Assembly: GCF_043290135.1 (NCBI RefSeq)
Contig: NC_134709.1
Coordinates: 108,518,145 to 108,582,144 of the forward strand
Direction of reading: 5' to 3'
DNA length: 64,000 nucleotides
DNA from: Rhipicephalus microplus
Lineage: Eukaryota > Arthropoda > Arachnida > Ixodida > Ixodidae
This document shows positions 29,890 to 40,536 of this stretch, in pieces (the first letter of the stretch is position 1; each line of letters opens with the position of its first letter). Position numbers and translations under genes: made by a program. Below the pieces are notes generated by a model. That model was not told the origin of the DNA. It was given only the letters and a program-made list of their open reading frames with translations, and did not search any database.

Positions 29890-30060
29890 GTCGCAGCCAT
29901 CTTGTTTTGGTCTCGGCTGTTCGATATCTCGTGAGCGCCGCCGCTAAGATACGCAACGGCCATCGCTGGTGCAACGTAAGCGCCTACATCTAGCAAGCGC
30001 ATTATCTGCGTGCGCAAAAGCACGCGTCTCACTTAGGTTAAGCGCATGCGCATTCTAGCT
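29890..30060. promoter_or_regulatory. Putative bidirectional promoter (NRF-1 and YY1-like sites)
   Basis: GCGCATGCGC at 30,041-30,050 is a perfect NRF-1-type palindrome. GCCATCTTG at 29,898-29,906 is a YY1-like element (CAAGATGGC on the other strand, overlapping an ATG). The stretch is CpG-rich and conserved in copy B (63,400-63,565). The zinc-finger first exon starts about 500 bp downstream on the plus strand. Confidence 0.45.
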
Positions 30061-30545
30061 TCCTCTAGCACGTTGCGTACGCTAGCCGGTTGCGCGCGCC
30101 AAACTAAAACTCTCTTGCAATGGGCACAAAAATCGAAGCATATGTGCTTCTCTAGAATTTTAGCTCCATCAAAATGAGACCACCGCTGCTGGTATTCTAC
30201 TCGCGACTTGTGGGTGAGCAGCCGAGTCCCGCCACCATCGTGGGGGCTAGTGTTCTGCTACACGCATAACGCCGCGTAACTGAATCCCCTTTCTTTCTGT
30301 CTTTGTTTACGGCCTATTTGATTATTAACTATGAACTTAGTAAACTCGTCAACTTTAATTCGACAAATTGTCTACGCAGCTACAGTTTATCAATAGTATC
30401 TTCCAATCAAGTGCGTTGGGCGTGCGCAAACTAGCTTTCGAGAAAATTTTTGCATGATCACCTATGGCTGCATCAGTAGTTGGCTTGCCTATTGACTCAT
30501 ATCGCACACTGTCTTGACCAACTGTCTTTCTGCTTTGATACCCAG

Positions 30546-30674
30546 GATGAGCATGGCACAGGAAGAGGATACTTTGTATACCGGCAGCAGCAGCAGCACC
30601 AACAACAGTGAAGGGCCGGAAGCGTGTCGTGCTGAAGCTTCAAAAGAGACGAGCGAATCCCGCGGCATTAAAAG
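30546..30674 (+). CDS. Zinc-finger gene, first coding exon
   Basis: A short exon too small for ordinary ORF searches. It follows a pyrimidine-rich tract and CAG (TGATACCCAG|G), starts ATGAGCATGGCACAG one base later, and ends AAAAG|GTGAGG. It encodes 42 residues plus two bases. The peptide is acidic and Ser-rich: MSMAQEEDTLYTGSSSSTNN then an EGPEACRAEASKETSESRG stretch. The two leftover bases AG join the A at 40,537 to give Arg and continue in frame into the finger exon (…GIK-R-SSHLKK…). The acceptor implies a 5' untranslated exon further left, probably near the promoter at 29.9-30.1 kb. There is no DNA-binding domain in this exon; it would be a disordered N-terminus. The copy-B version should lie just past 64,000. 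Confidence 0.75.
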
Positions 30675-31085
30675 GTGAGGCATCATTGGCACCAAGCGTT
30701 CCGTGTAAATAAAAGAAGGAAGATGCCGGTTATTCTTGCCTGGAGAACGCTTTGTCACAAACTTGGGTGGTTGCTTCAACTTTGCCTTGAAAAAGTAGAA
30801 TCAAGTAGTTTAATCAGTTCCATTTCGAATCCCTTTTATAAATCCTTTCATGATGGACACCTCACTTCAACCGCACCGCTAGAAAAGGAACCTGTGTGTG
30901 CGTACAAATAACCCTTTCAAGCCCTTCTTTAATGCTTAATGGAGTGAGATTTACTGAAGCAAAGTGTAATATTGGGCTAGTAAGTATCAAATGCGAAGCA
31001 TTTCTCAGCGAACTTCAGCGACTTAAAGCGTATCTATTCATCTATCTAGCCACCTACGACTTTTAGCTTTCTCAGCCGTTTCGTT
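30675..31085 (+). other. Start of the 9.9-kb intron
   Basis: Begins GTGAGG. No gene or repeat recognised up to the satellite block. The whole intron (30,675-40,536) carries satellite DNA, a reverse Ruka SINE and a complete Gypsy element. Confidence 0.5.
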
Positions 31086-31950
31086 ATCGGTATCACTACC
31101 AAATTTGGTATGGCATAACATGAGCGTATGGCAAGCGTATTCAACTAGTCATATCAGACTATCATTGCATGTGTGTCATGAATGTCATTATTTACAATTT
31201 ATGGTCATGCTGCTCTTGCGGTGGTTTTGTTTACGTGACATGTTGCAAAATTGGCATGATGTTACATGACTGCATGACGAAAACAACTGACAAACCCTAA
31301 CGTGGAAATCATAACAGGTATGTCACGTCAGTCATGACTCATGAGTCATGACAACGCGACACACTCATGGTATCAGTAGTTTCGTTAGCTTTACATATGC
31401 CAAATTTGGTGTTTACGGGACGTGAATGGATGATGAAGGTGTGTGACTGGCGCAAACATGATAATCATGAGGTGCGTGTCATGTTAGAGCATGACTACAT
31501 GCCATGCTCATGAGGCACTCGCAGTCGTTTCGCTACAGCTTCACATTTACTACATTGGGTATTACGTGGGGTGAATGGATTATGACGGTATGTGACTGGT
31601 GCCAACATGATAATCATGAGACGCGTGTCATGTAACAACATGACTACATGCCACACCTATGGTGCGCTCGCGGCCATTTCGCAAGCTTCACATGTACCAA
31701 ATTCGATATTACGTGACGAGAACAGATGACATATGTAAATGACACGTCCAAACAAGAAAATCATGACATGCTTATCATGTAACAACACGACCACAGCCAC
31801 ACTCATGATGCGCTCGCGGCCGTTTCGCTAGCTTCCCATATGCCAAATTTGGTATTACGTCACGTGAATGGATGGCGAAGTATGTGACTGGTGCAAACAT
31901 CAAATCATGAGATGCATGTCATGTAAGAACATGACTACATGCCACACTCA
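31086..31950 (-). repeat. ~149-bp satellite array, inverted orientation
   Basis: About five to six monomers with reverse-complement words of the 13.3-13.9-kb array: CAAACATGATAATCATGAG, GGCCGTTTCGCTAGCTTC, CCAAATTTGGTATTACGT. The spacing of the CATGATAATCATGA boxes is near 150 bp. It flanks the GC-rich core at 31,950. Confidence 0.85.
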
Positions 31951-32300
31951 AGGCGCCAACACACTTCGACGTGAGCAGGCGTGCGTGCGCGCCGGCGTTC
32001 GTTTCGTCGCATCACGACGGCGATTCACGCCAGGCGCCGATCTGCCTGGCATATACTCGCAGGCGCACGTCGCGCTGCGTTGCTTTGACGCATGCGCGTT
32101 TGAGCGCGCCCGGCGTATTTCCGTCCCGAAGCTAAGCAGACGCGGTGTTGTTCAGGTAACGTCGTCGGCACAAACTGCAGGATGTCGCATTTCGCGACGG
32201 TTGCCGCCGGGCCTCAACGACAGACGCTGGTCGCGCCTAGCGCCCGGTAAAGTGCTCGCGTTTTGCTAGCATAGCGTCCATGCGTCCAGCGAGCGCGCGC
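31950..32300 (-). repeat. GC-rich satellite core, inverted copy
   Basis: Reverse-oriented relative of 11,481-11,775 and 47,940-48,235. Shared words include GACGCATGCGCGTTTGAGCG, GTCGTCGGCACAAACTGCAG and GTTGCCGCCGGG. It is flanked on both sides by ~149-bp repeats, as in the other copies. Confidence 0.65.
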
Positions 32301-32590
32301 CTCCACGTTCCGTGCGCTCGCCGCCGTTTCGCTAGCTTCACCTATGCCAAGTTTGATATAACGGGACGTGAATGGACGACGAAGGTATGTGAGAAGGCCA
32401 AACATGATAATCATCATATTCGTGCCATGTAAAACATGACTACATGCTACGCTGATAGCGTGCTCACGGCCGTTTCGCTCGCTGCAGATATACCAAATTT
32501 GGTATCAGGTGAAGTGAAGAGATGACTAAGATAAATGACGCTTCCAAACGTGATAATCATGACATGAAAGTCACGTACGGCATAATTTAC
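32300..32590 (-). repeat. ~149-bp satellite repeats, other flank of inverted core
   Basis: Two monomers with GCCGTTTCGCTAGCTTCACC, CCAAATTTGGTATCAGG and CGTGATAATCATGACATG boxes. Confidence 0.75.
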
Positions 32591-32990
32591 CTCCGCCTTG
32601 TACTGTTGTGCGAATTTTAAAGTGACACATCAGCCTTCCTCACCTGGGCTTCGCATATCAGCGATCTCCTTTATACGTGGCATCTGCCAATTTTTTTTTT
32701 TATTATTCAGATCAGCGCAAAAACTACACACAGCCAGAATTGACAAGGATCGTTGCAGCAAAGAAAGTCTTAGCAAGGAACCATAGCATCTGCGGCTCTA
32801 CGTGCCAAAGCCACGCTATGAATATATAGCACGCCCTAGGGAAGGGATATGAACACTTCGATGATGTAGCATGGGGGAATAACTATTACGTCCGCGACAG
32901 CGCTATTAAAACGCTTAGGTAAACTTTCGCTGCACTTATCGCTCAAGCACTATACTTCGCAACTAATAATGACAACAATCACCTCTGTTC
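32591..32990. other. Intronic spacer
   Basis: AT-rich sequence with a T-tract at 32,692. No feature recognised. Confidence 0.4.
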
Positions 32991-33216
32991 AGGTTTTACA
33001 TCCCAAAACCACGACATCATTATAAGAGATACCTCACCGAAAGGATCCGCAAATTTTGACCACCCAGAGTTGTTTAATGTCGACCTTAATCTGAGCACAG
33101 GGGCCTTTATTAGTGTATATCCGTCACAATGCGGCCGATGAGGCGGGGATTTGATTCCGCGACCCTCTTTTCTGCGGTCGTGAACCATAGGCGCTCGACC
33201 ACTGCAATAGCGTCCC
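32991..33216 (-). mobile_element. Ruka-type SINE, reverse orientation, diverged
   Basis: Reverse complement of the Ruka body and head: TTTTACATCCCAAAACCACG, then TTTTGACCACCCAGAG, GGGATTTGATTCCGCGACC (B box reversed) and TCGACCACTGC. Many substitutions, so an old copy. Confidence 0.75.
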
Positions 33217-33539
33217 AAAAATCAAATAATAATATCTACAGGCGTTCATCGACAACGCTCCTGTTAGTCTTGTCGAAAGCCCGTTGCATTCTTGCACTTT
33301 TTAACGCTCGTCTGTATAGTATACGCACTGTCACACCTTTTTTGTCACATTAATAAAATGTATTTATTTATTTATTTCACGCAGCGATATGTGAAAGTAA
33401 ACACCTAATGCACTCGTTGCAATTTTTGTGTTTACCGTTCACGTAATATGCTGTCTTTTTATTGTGATAGCAATATATGGACACTCTCAGCTGGATTTTG
33501 CCGCCGGCGTCGGCGTGGATGTCATGCACCACCGTATAA
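33217..33539. other. Intronic spacer
   Basis: Contains TATTTATTTATTTATTTC at 33,361-33,378 and otherwise nothing recognisable. Confidence 0.4.
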
Positions 33540-33695
33540 TGTGACGACACGGGATCGATGGGCACACAAAGCACCTCGAACAAATACGCTTTATCTATCA
33601 CAGGAAAAAGACTGCAACGTCTTCTTCGTCTCTGCCCTCGGCCAAAAACACTTGCGCTGCTTCGTTGTCACCGCCACTGGCACATACGCGCGTCA
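33540..33695 (-). repeat. Gypsy 3' LTR
   Basis: 156 bp, TG...CA termini (minus strand TGACGCG ... CGTCACA), same length as the 5' LTR, preceded by the polypurine tract. Confidence 0.85.
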
Positions 33696-33789
33696 TTATT
33701 CCCGCTTTTAAAAAACGTCGCCCCGATGTTTAACGTTCGAGAAGCAAGGCAAAACCAAAACTGCACAGTTAATCACTGAAAGTAAGGCT

Positions 33790-34710
33790 TCATTCGAAGC
33801 ACGTGGGCAATCTCTGGTGAGTGTCTGCGGCGCTTCGAACACTGAATGCCGTCCGGAGCAACCTCGTAGTAGACGTCACTGATGCGTCGCAGAACCTTGT
33901 AGGGTTCAAAGTACCTTCGCAACAGCTTTTCAGAGAGCCCATGCTAACGAATAGGTGTTCAGACCCACACTTTGTCGCCCACGTTGTATAGGACGGTTCT
34001 GTGCCGGAGGTTGTAATGTTTGGCGTCATCCGCTTGTTGTTTAATGATTCGCAACCTGTCAAGTTATCTGGCTTCCTCTGCTCGCTGGGTAAATTCTTCG
34101 GCGTCCATACCATTGCCATCATTCTCATGAGGAAGCATCGCGTCGAACGTTTTCGTAACTTCGCGTCCGTAAAGGAGACTAAAGGGTGTCTTATGAGTGG
34201 CCTCCTGATGAGCCGTGCTGTACGCGAAAGCGACGTAGGGCAATATGTCATCCCAGTTCTTGTGCTCTACAACTACGTATACATGCTTATCATGTCAGCC
34301 AGGGTCTTGTTGAGACGTTCGGTGAGCCCGTTGGTCTGGGGATGATACGCCGTTGTCTTCCTGTGAGCTGTACTAATTACTCGGAAAATGGTGTCCAAAA
34401 GCTTGACCATGAACGCAGTACCTATGTCGGTGATGGCAATTGCGGGAGCACCGTGTCCTAAAACGATGGCTTCGATGAAGAATTGTGCCGATTCAGCTGC
34501 CGTTGCGCGTGGCAGAGCACCTGTCTCCACGTATCGGGTCAGGTAATTTGTGGCGACCATTATCTACATGTTTCCAGGGGCAGACTTCGGGAAGGGGCCC
34601 AGAAAATCCATGCCGATTTGTGTGAACGGTGTCGCCGGCACTCGGACAGGCTTCAGCAGGCCGGCTGGTTTGATGGATGGTGGCTTGCGACACTGGCAAT
34701 CTATACATGC
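33790..34710 (-). pseudogene. Gypsy integrase
   Basis: DDE integrase that would insert the element cDNA. On the minus strand it reads GLLKPVRVPATPFTQIGMDF at the core start (first Asp), then FIEAIVLGHGAPAIAITDIG (second Asp) and TTAYHPQTNGLTERLNKTLA (catalytic Glu). The C-terminal part is in another frame (34,251-33,790). At least two frame changes, so inactive. Confidence 0.85.
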
Positions 34711-34989
34711 CTGCACGTAAGTTTTGAAAACTACGGCAAGTCTTGGCTAGTAATAGTTTTGCCTTATCCTCGCCAATGTTCTGGCGTAACCCAAGTGGCC
34801 AGCGGTAGGTTCGTCGTGGCAGGCTTGCAGTACCTTATGGTGAAGCGAAGAAGGAATGACGAGCAAGTAGCTACTGCTGGTGGGTGAAAAGTTCTTATAA
34901 AGAACGTCATTCCGCTAGCAGTACGACGGCAGCCCTTTCGAAAATAACATCGGCACGCTATTCATTCACCCTTGTAGGTTTTTATCAGT

Positions 34990-36300
34990 GTTATCAGTAC
35001 AGGGTCGTCACGCTGCTGTTGAGAAAAGGCGGCAGTGTCCACAGTTCCCAAAAAGGCCGTGTCGTCGTCATCATCCGTCGATGCCGTCTCAATGGGAGAT
35101 CAAAAAAGACAGTCGGCATCGGTGTGTCGTTTTTCCGACTTGTAGATAACAGTGCAATCAATTGGGGCCGAAGAATCCAGCGCGCAAGACGGCCAGATGG
35201 ATCTTTCAAGTCGATTAACCAACAGAGCTATTGGTGATCGCTGATAATGGTGTATGAGCGGCCGTACAAATAAGGACGAAGCTTCAGGACTGTCCACATC
35301 ATTGCAAGACATTCTCTCTCCGTCATAGTCTGGTCGGATTCTGATCGGGACAGCGTCCTACTGGCGGAAGCGATCACCTTTCCTTCTTATCCTTCGACTC
35401 TAAGAGCACTGCTCCAAGACCCACATTACTAGCGTCTGTATGAGGTATTGTCGGTGCGTCTTCACCGAAGTTGGCGAGCACGGGCGGGGAGTTTTAATGC
35501 GCTGACGAAGCTCGTGAAATGCCTGCTGCTGGTCTTCGTCCTAGGTGAAGAAGATACTTTCCCGAGTAAGCTGTGTCAATAGTTATGCGATGCGCGAAAA
35601 AGTGGCAATAAATCGCTGGTAATAGGAACAGAGTCCCAAAAATGTCGCACAGAATTTTTGTCTGAAGGCGTCGGGAAATTTGCCACGGCGGCAATTTTAT
35701 CCGGGTTGGGTCGGATCCCTTGGCTACTCAAGACGTGACCGAGGAAGTGAAGTTCGTGGAAGCCGAAGTGGCACTTTTCGGGTTTTAGAGTAAGACCGGC
35801 CAGGCGTGTCACTTAAAAAACTGCTTCGAGCTTTTGAAAGTGTTGCCCGAAAGTCGCCGAAAAAACAATCACGTCATCGAGGTGCACCAAGCAGGTTTGC
35901 CACTGAAGTCCCGACAGAACAGCAACATTCCATCAAACGCTGGAATGTTGCTGGCGCCGAACACAAACCGAAAGGAACCTGAAATTCATTAAGTCCATCG
36001 GGCGTAACAAAGTCGGTCCTCTCACGATCTCTCTCATCCACTTCAATTTCCCAGTAGCCGCTTTTCAAGTCCATGAATGAAGAGTAGCGTGCGTTTCGTA
36101 GTCTATCCAATGAATCATCAATACGCGGCACAGGATAGACCTCTTTCTTTGTGATCTGATTTACCTTCCGGTAGTCGACGCAGAAACACAAGCTGCCGTC
36201 CTTTCCTTTTTTTTGACAAATACTACTGGTGATGCCCAAGCACTGTTAGATCGCCAAATAACACCATCTTCCAGCATCGTTTTTACCTTTTTTGAATTGC
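34990..36300 (-). pseudogene. Gypsy reverse transcriptase and RNase H
   Basis: RT at 36,239-35,874 reads SLCFCVDYRKVNQITKKEVY, YSSFMDLKSGYWEIEVDERD (catalytic DL.SGY) and VPFGLCSAPATFQRLM. The YxDD region nearby is degraded (VIVFSATFGQHF-like frame). The thumb at 35,812-35,576 reads TLKPEKCHFGFHELHFLGHV. RNase H near 35,480-35,400 reads [20 protein letters not shown]. Several stops lie between blocks. Confidence 0.85.
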
Positions 36301-36587
36301 TTCACGCTCTTTTGAGGCGACGTGATTAGGATTTTGCCGGATGGGTCTGGCGTCGGAATCCGTGATGATGTGGTGTTTCGTCAGTGCCGTTTGACCAACT
36401 CTTGATCTGGATGACAAGCAGCCATGGAACTGTTCATCAGCGTGAGAAGGCAGTTTCGCTCAATGGGAGATAACATTGCACTAACGTCGACAGGTGTCGG
36501 TGTAGGGATAGTAGACGCTGCTGCTTCCTCTACTAAATGACAACCTTCTTTTGAGCGAGTTCGTCGAAACAGGCAATAGCCGTGGCT

Positions 36588-37338
36588 TTAACTATGAGTC
36601 GAAATTTCCAAACAAGGGTTCAGCGCATCCGTCAATAATAGTGACGCCAGCCCTGACAATAAAAATGCCGCTAGTAAATGCGAGCTCCTTGATGTGTTCA
36701 GCGATGCCAGTACCGTTTTGTAAGATGTCGCAGTGCACGGATACGAGGGAGCAACTTCGTAGCGGCAGTATGACGTCGTTATCGGCAAATGGAAGTGAGG
36801 TGGCTGGTGTTCCTCATCAGTAGCAGTGTCTAAGCTTATAGCGAACGTTACGCTTCTGTCATGGAGGTCAATAACAGCCCCATACTCGCGCAAGAAATCT
36901 GTTCCCAATATGAGCTGTTTACAGCACCCGTGAAGAATTACGATCGAGTGTGGCGACAACGGTGGAACCAGTGATGAAGAGTCGGTCCGTGCACTTTCCA
37001 ACTGGTGTCATCAACAGACCTCCTCGAGTTCTTATATTGGGTCCATGCCATAGCATCTTCACCTTTCTTAGTCTTTTGGCTAGCTGTAGGCTTATTATAG
37101 AAAAGTGGGAGCCGGTGTCCACAAAAGCCGTCACTTGTTGGCTGTCAATGGGAACGACGAGGTCAGCGCTGATAACGTAGGTTACGTCGACAGTTGTCTC
37201 ATTCGTCGGATTAGTCTTTGCTGTCGTCTTCTTCGGCATCGGTGGCTTCAATCTGTCATTTGTCTGCAATGGGGGCTGTTCGGTATTTCGATTATTGTCA
37301 ACCCCACCCCCCGAGGTCGCTGCGTCTATTTTCCCCAT
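36588..37338 (-). pseudogene. Gypsy protease region
   Basis: The duplicate of 381-1,232. AFVDTGSHFSII is the D-T-G active site, and LILGTDFLREYGAVIDLHDR is the second conserved block. Split over two frames at about 36,950. Confidence 0.75.
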
Positions 37339-39200
37339 CGCGGGCTAGGGGAGCTGACCCTGGTGACGTCGGCAAAACGACGACGATTAGGTGAACTGGC
37401 CCGCTCAGAAGATGTAGAACGTGATCCGGGCATTACTAGATTCTGCGACAGTGTGTTCACAGGAGCGTCGTTGTACATGCGTCGATCGTCGTACGTAGCG
37501 TAATCAGAGTAGCGAGGAAGTCTCGAGTACTGAGCGTCGCGATAACTTCAAACTCTGTAGACGTGCCCAGCTTCGCCACAATGAAAACATACCGGTCGAC
37601 GGTCAGCGGTACGCCACAAATCAGTTTTTCGACGCTGGTGGATAAGCGGGGACTCAGTACTGGGCCACGTTGTGGAGCTCACATGTTGGCTATACGGCAT
37701 TCGTCTTGTCGGAAAAATCGACCAGGTTGGAAAAGTCGTCGGCGCTGAGAGCGGCTGTGTTTGCAGGGTTGGTGGTGGTTCAGTCATTGGAGTCCACTGT
37801 GCCGAAGGCGCAAAGACAGTGCATCGTACTGCATCAGCATAAGTAAGATGTTGTCGCGTATCACCATAACCGAATGAAAAGAGAGCCTGACGGACCTCAT
37901 CCCGGACAATATCGGCGTCAAAAGACTATGATGGCGTCGGTTCGGTTGCTGGAATGAAACCAAGCTGCCGAAGCTCCTCCCTCGAAATCTCCCGGACGAC
38001 TTCCCGTAGAGGCTTGTCGTTGTCGGAAAGGCTCACCGCAGCCGTAACCGAATTACTCGCTCGAAAGTTGACTGGGTTCTGCTCGCGGTACCGTTTCTGT
38101 AGGGCTCGTTCAATAACTTTGGCTTCTTTCGTGAACTCAGCTACTGTGGTTGGTGGATTTCTCACAAGCCCAACAAACAGTTGCTCCTTCACGCCTCGCA
38201 TTAGATACCGCAGCTTCCTGTTTTCCGGCTTCTGGGGATCTGCCCTGCCGAAAAAAAAACGGCAAACATGGCAACGCTTTTATTTGGTTTTTGAATGCGA
38301 GCTTCCAAGAGACGTTGCGAATTCTCCTTTCTGTCGAGACTAGTAAAGGTGTTAACACGCTGGTTGCGGAAGTCGTCCCACTTAGCCAAGCTTCTTTCTC
38401 TGTTGATGTACCACGTCTGGGCGTTGTCTTTCAGGTAGAACTACACATTCGCGAGCCTGTCTTCTGGTGTTACCCACAGGTTGTTTTGCCCAGCGTTCGA
38501 TTTGATCCAGCCAATCTTGGGCGCCTTCATAAGTCTTAACATGAAAAAAAATCAGGAATTATGGGACTCTGTAAGGTCATGTGCACTGGAGCTGCGGTGG
38601 GGACTCGCTCGCTGGATTCCGTGCGGACCAGTTGTGCCCTCGCGATCTCCGACGTCAGCGTAGCTCTGGCCGACTGAGCTCACCCTACGTCATCTCCTGA
38701 CGCCAACCTCCAACGACAGTGTAGCTCTGACCGACTGCACTTGCTCTACGCCATCTCCTGACGCCGACAAGAGCTCTCGCAAGTGGTGCCCCCTCCTCGG
38801 ACTCCTGTGACCGTGTTTCCATCTTTCCTATTTCTCCTATCCCCTCGATATGTCGTCGCTCTCTGGCTTACCTCATCTCTCTTTCTCTACACCTTTCTTC
38901 CTATCCTTTTAATCCCTCCTCACCCCCATCCCTTGTTAGCTACTGTTGAGGTGTCGCTCGCTGAAGCACACAGTTACTGGGCTCACTTTTCTCTTCCTTC
39001 CTCTCTTAGAACCACTTTGTGTGTGTGCGAGCTGCAGTGGCCATGGTGACTGAAGGAGGCAAGTAGTTGCTGGCAGTTCCTCGCAAAGGATTGAGCTCGG
39101 GAGCCAGGCCTAGCAGACGGCGACTGAAACGGTGGACTGGTGTGTTGACGCGTGGTAGCAATTCCGGGCTCGAATGTCAGGTCCGCAAAGGGGTGCCAAG
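37339..39200 (-). pseudogene. Gypsy gag, frame-broken and interrupted
   Basis: Contains PVCFHCGEAGHVYRV (zinc knuckle, 37,610-37,560), the capsid stretch VSLSDNDKPLREVVREISRE and the QLFVGLVRNPP segment. The gag start is separated from the rest by the 460-bp insertion at 38,586-39,045. Duplicate of 1,183-2,640. Confidence 0.75.
38586..39045. mobile_element. ~460-bp insertion in gag, copy B only
   Basis: Copy A reads straight through (GTCATGTGCACGGCCATGGTGG at 2,442-2,463), while copy B has extra sequence between GTGCAC and GGCCATGG. The insert holds two degenerate tandem units of about 68 bp (TAGCTCTGGCCGACTGAGC / TAGCTCTGACCGACTGCAC, each ending CATCTCCTGACGCC) followed by a pyrimidine-rich part. 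Clear TIRs or TSDs were not found; it may be a solo LTR or SINE. Confidence 0.55.
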
Positions 39201-39228
39201 CATGAAGACTACCCAGCACCTCCACCAG

Positions 39229-39384
39229 TGTGACAACGCGAGATCGACGAGCACACAAAGCACCTCGAACAATTACGCTTTATCGATCACAGGACAAAGA
39301 CTGCAACGTCTTCATCATCTCTTCCCTCGGCAGAGGACACTCGCGCTGCTTCGTTGTCGCCGTCACTGGCACATACACGCGTCA
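39229..39384 (-). repeat. Gypsy 5' LTR (copy B)
   Basis: 156 bp with minus-strand TGACGCGTGTATGTGCC start and GTTGTCACA end. A by-eye alignment to the 3' LTR shows roughly 25-30 differences, so the insertion is old. Confidence 0.8.
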
Positions 39385-39410
39385 ATATATATACGTATCT
39401 ATGTATATAT

Positions 39411-39990
39411 GAAAGCGCAAGAAAGGAAAAAAAAGCACTCCAGCGCACGCAATTGAACATGGGACCTCTGTGTAGTGAAAGTGAGGCGCTAACGACTGAG
39501 CCACCCCGGAGAACGCTGTGTACCGTTCCAACGGCAAGCAATTTATATCTACCACTTATCGCTGCTGTGCTTTCGGCATTACCATAAAGATGGCGCCATG
39601 AGCGCACGTCGCCGCATCGCACAGCGGTGCCCGCTCTAATCTCCTACGCGTACTTTGCCCGGCTTAGAGAAGAGGAGCGACGCTCCCCCGCGCGCCCTTG
39701 GCTGTGTTTTAATTCTTAGTACATAGACAGTCTACGCAGACTGCTTAGAAGACAGCACTGAGCCCATGCTGTCCGAGAATAGGAACACGTCTGACTGGCT
39801 TTTACGTGATGATGCACCACTTCGTGTCGAAAAGAAAAAGCCAAAATAAACGTAAAAGTTCTATTTCTCGCTTATTATGTGTTAAAATCTCAAAAAATAA
39901 ACTTTACGCACACTGAGCCTCTGCAGAAGCGTCTGTTTCAATGCAGACAACCATTCCGGTGAGATCCGATCTACCTGAGTGATTCGCTGA
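39411..39990. other. Intronic spacer, copy B
   Basis: Duplicate of 2,912-3,500. Nothing recognised. Confidence 0.4.
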
Positions 39991-40089
39991 GCTGCCATCT
40001 TGTTTAGACAGCAAAGTAGCCTGCATCGTATTTGTCTACGATGCGGTCTTATAAGAGCTGTCTATGTTGCCGGCTACGTGAGAAGTGCA

Positions 40090-40355
40090 ATGAGACTTAA
40101 AATGGCCGCCGTCCAATTAGTTGTCTATTTAGCCGTCTATGGTGAATATTGGAACAAACCCCTTATCTCGCGGTGGCGAGAAGGGGAGGATCGCACGCCT
40201 TGCCTGGCGTCGGGCTTAATGTGGAGCGATTCTTCTGTAGTTACCGGGCACACAAAGGTCAGCGCAATCATTGCAGTCTCCCTTCGCGAAGAGAGCGCAC
40301 TTTTCAGACTCGGCGAAGCAACAAATGAGACGCTTATCCGCTTGCATCCGTACTT
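40090..40355 (+). other. Possible alternative first exon of the zinc-finger gene (copy B)
   Basis: In-frame ATGs at 40,090 and 40,102; the second is in AAAATGGCCGCC, a strong start context that also resembles a YY1 site. The frame is open to a CTT|GTGAGT donor (GT at 40,356) and ends in phase 2, so splicing over a 181-nt intron to 40,537 would continue into the fingers (TTA-TCA-TCC). Would add 85-90 residues with no known domain. The phase match has a one-in-three chance by accident, and the sequence is poorly conserved between the two copies. Confidence 0.35.
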
Positions 40356-40536
40356 GTGAGTACGTTTCGTGCGTAGTTCATGCGCGAGAAACGCGGGGCA
40401 CAATTCGATCTGCTTTCCATTCCGCGCGTGACCTTATATTTTGTTGCTATCGCGTTCATTGCTTCACCTTTGCGTCAAAGCTGTGACTCTTTTTATATTT
40501 ATGCCACAAAAAGCTTCTGACATTTTCGTTATGCAG

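Larger units (their letters stand above)
33540..39384 (-). mobile_element. Complete but inactive Ty3/Gypsy retrotransposon
   Basis: A 5.8-kb minus-strand element with two LTRs (39,229-39,384 and 33,540-33,695), a polypurine tract AAAAGCGGGAATAA immediately before the 3' LTR, and gag, protease, RT, RNase H and integrase in the Ty3/Gypsy order. No envelope frame. It sits in the intron of the zinc-finger gene in antisense orientation and seems to have entered a TA-rich tract. Frames are broken in gag, pol and integrase, and a 460-bp sequence is inserted in gag. The first 2.8 kb is duplicated at 1-2,793. Confidence 0.9.
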
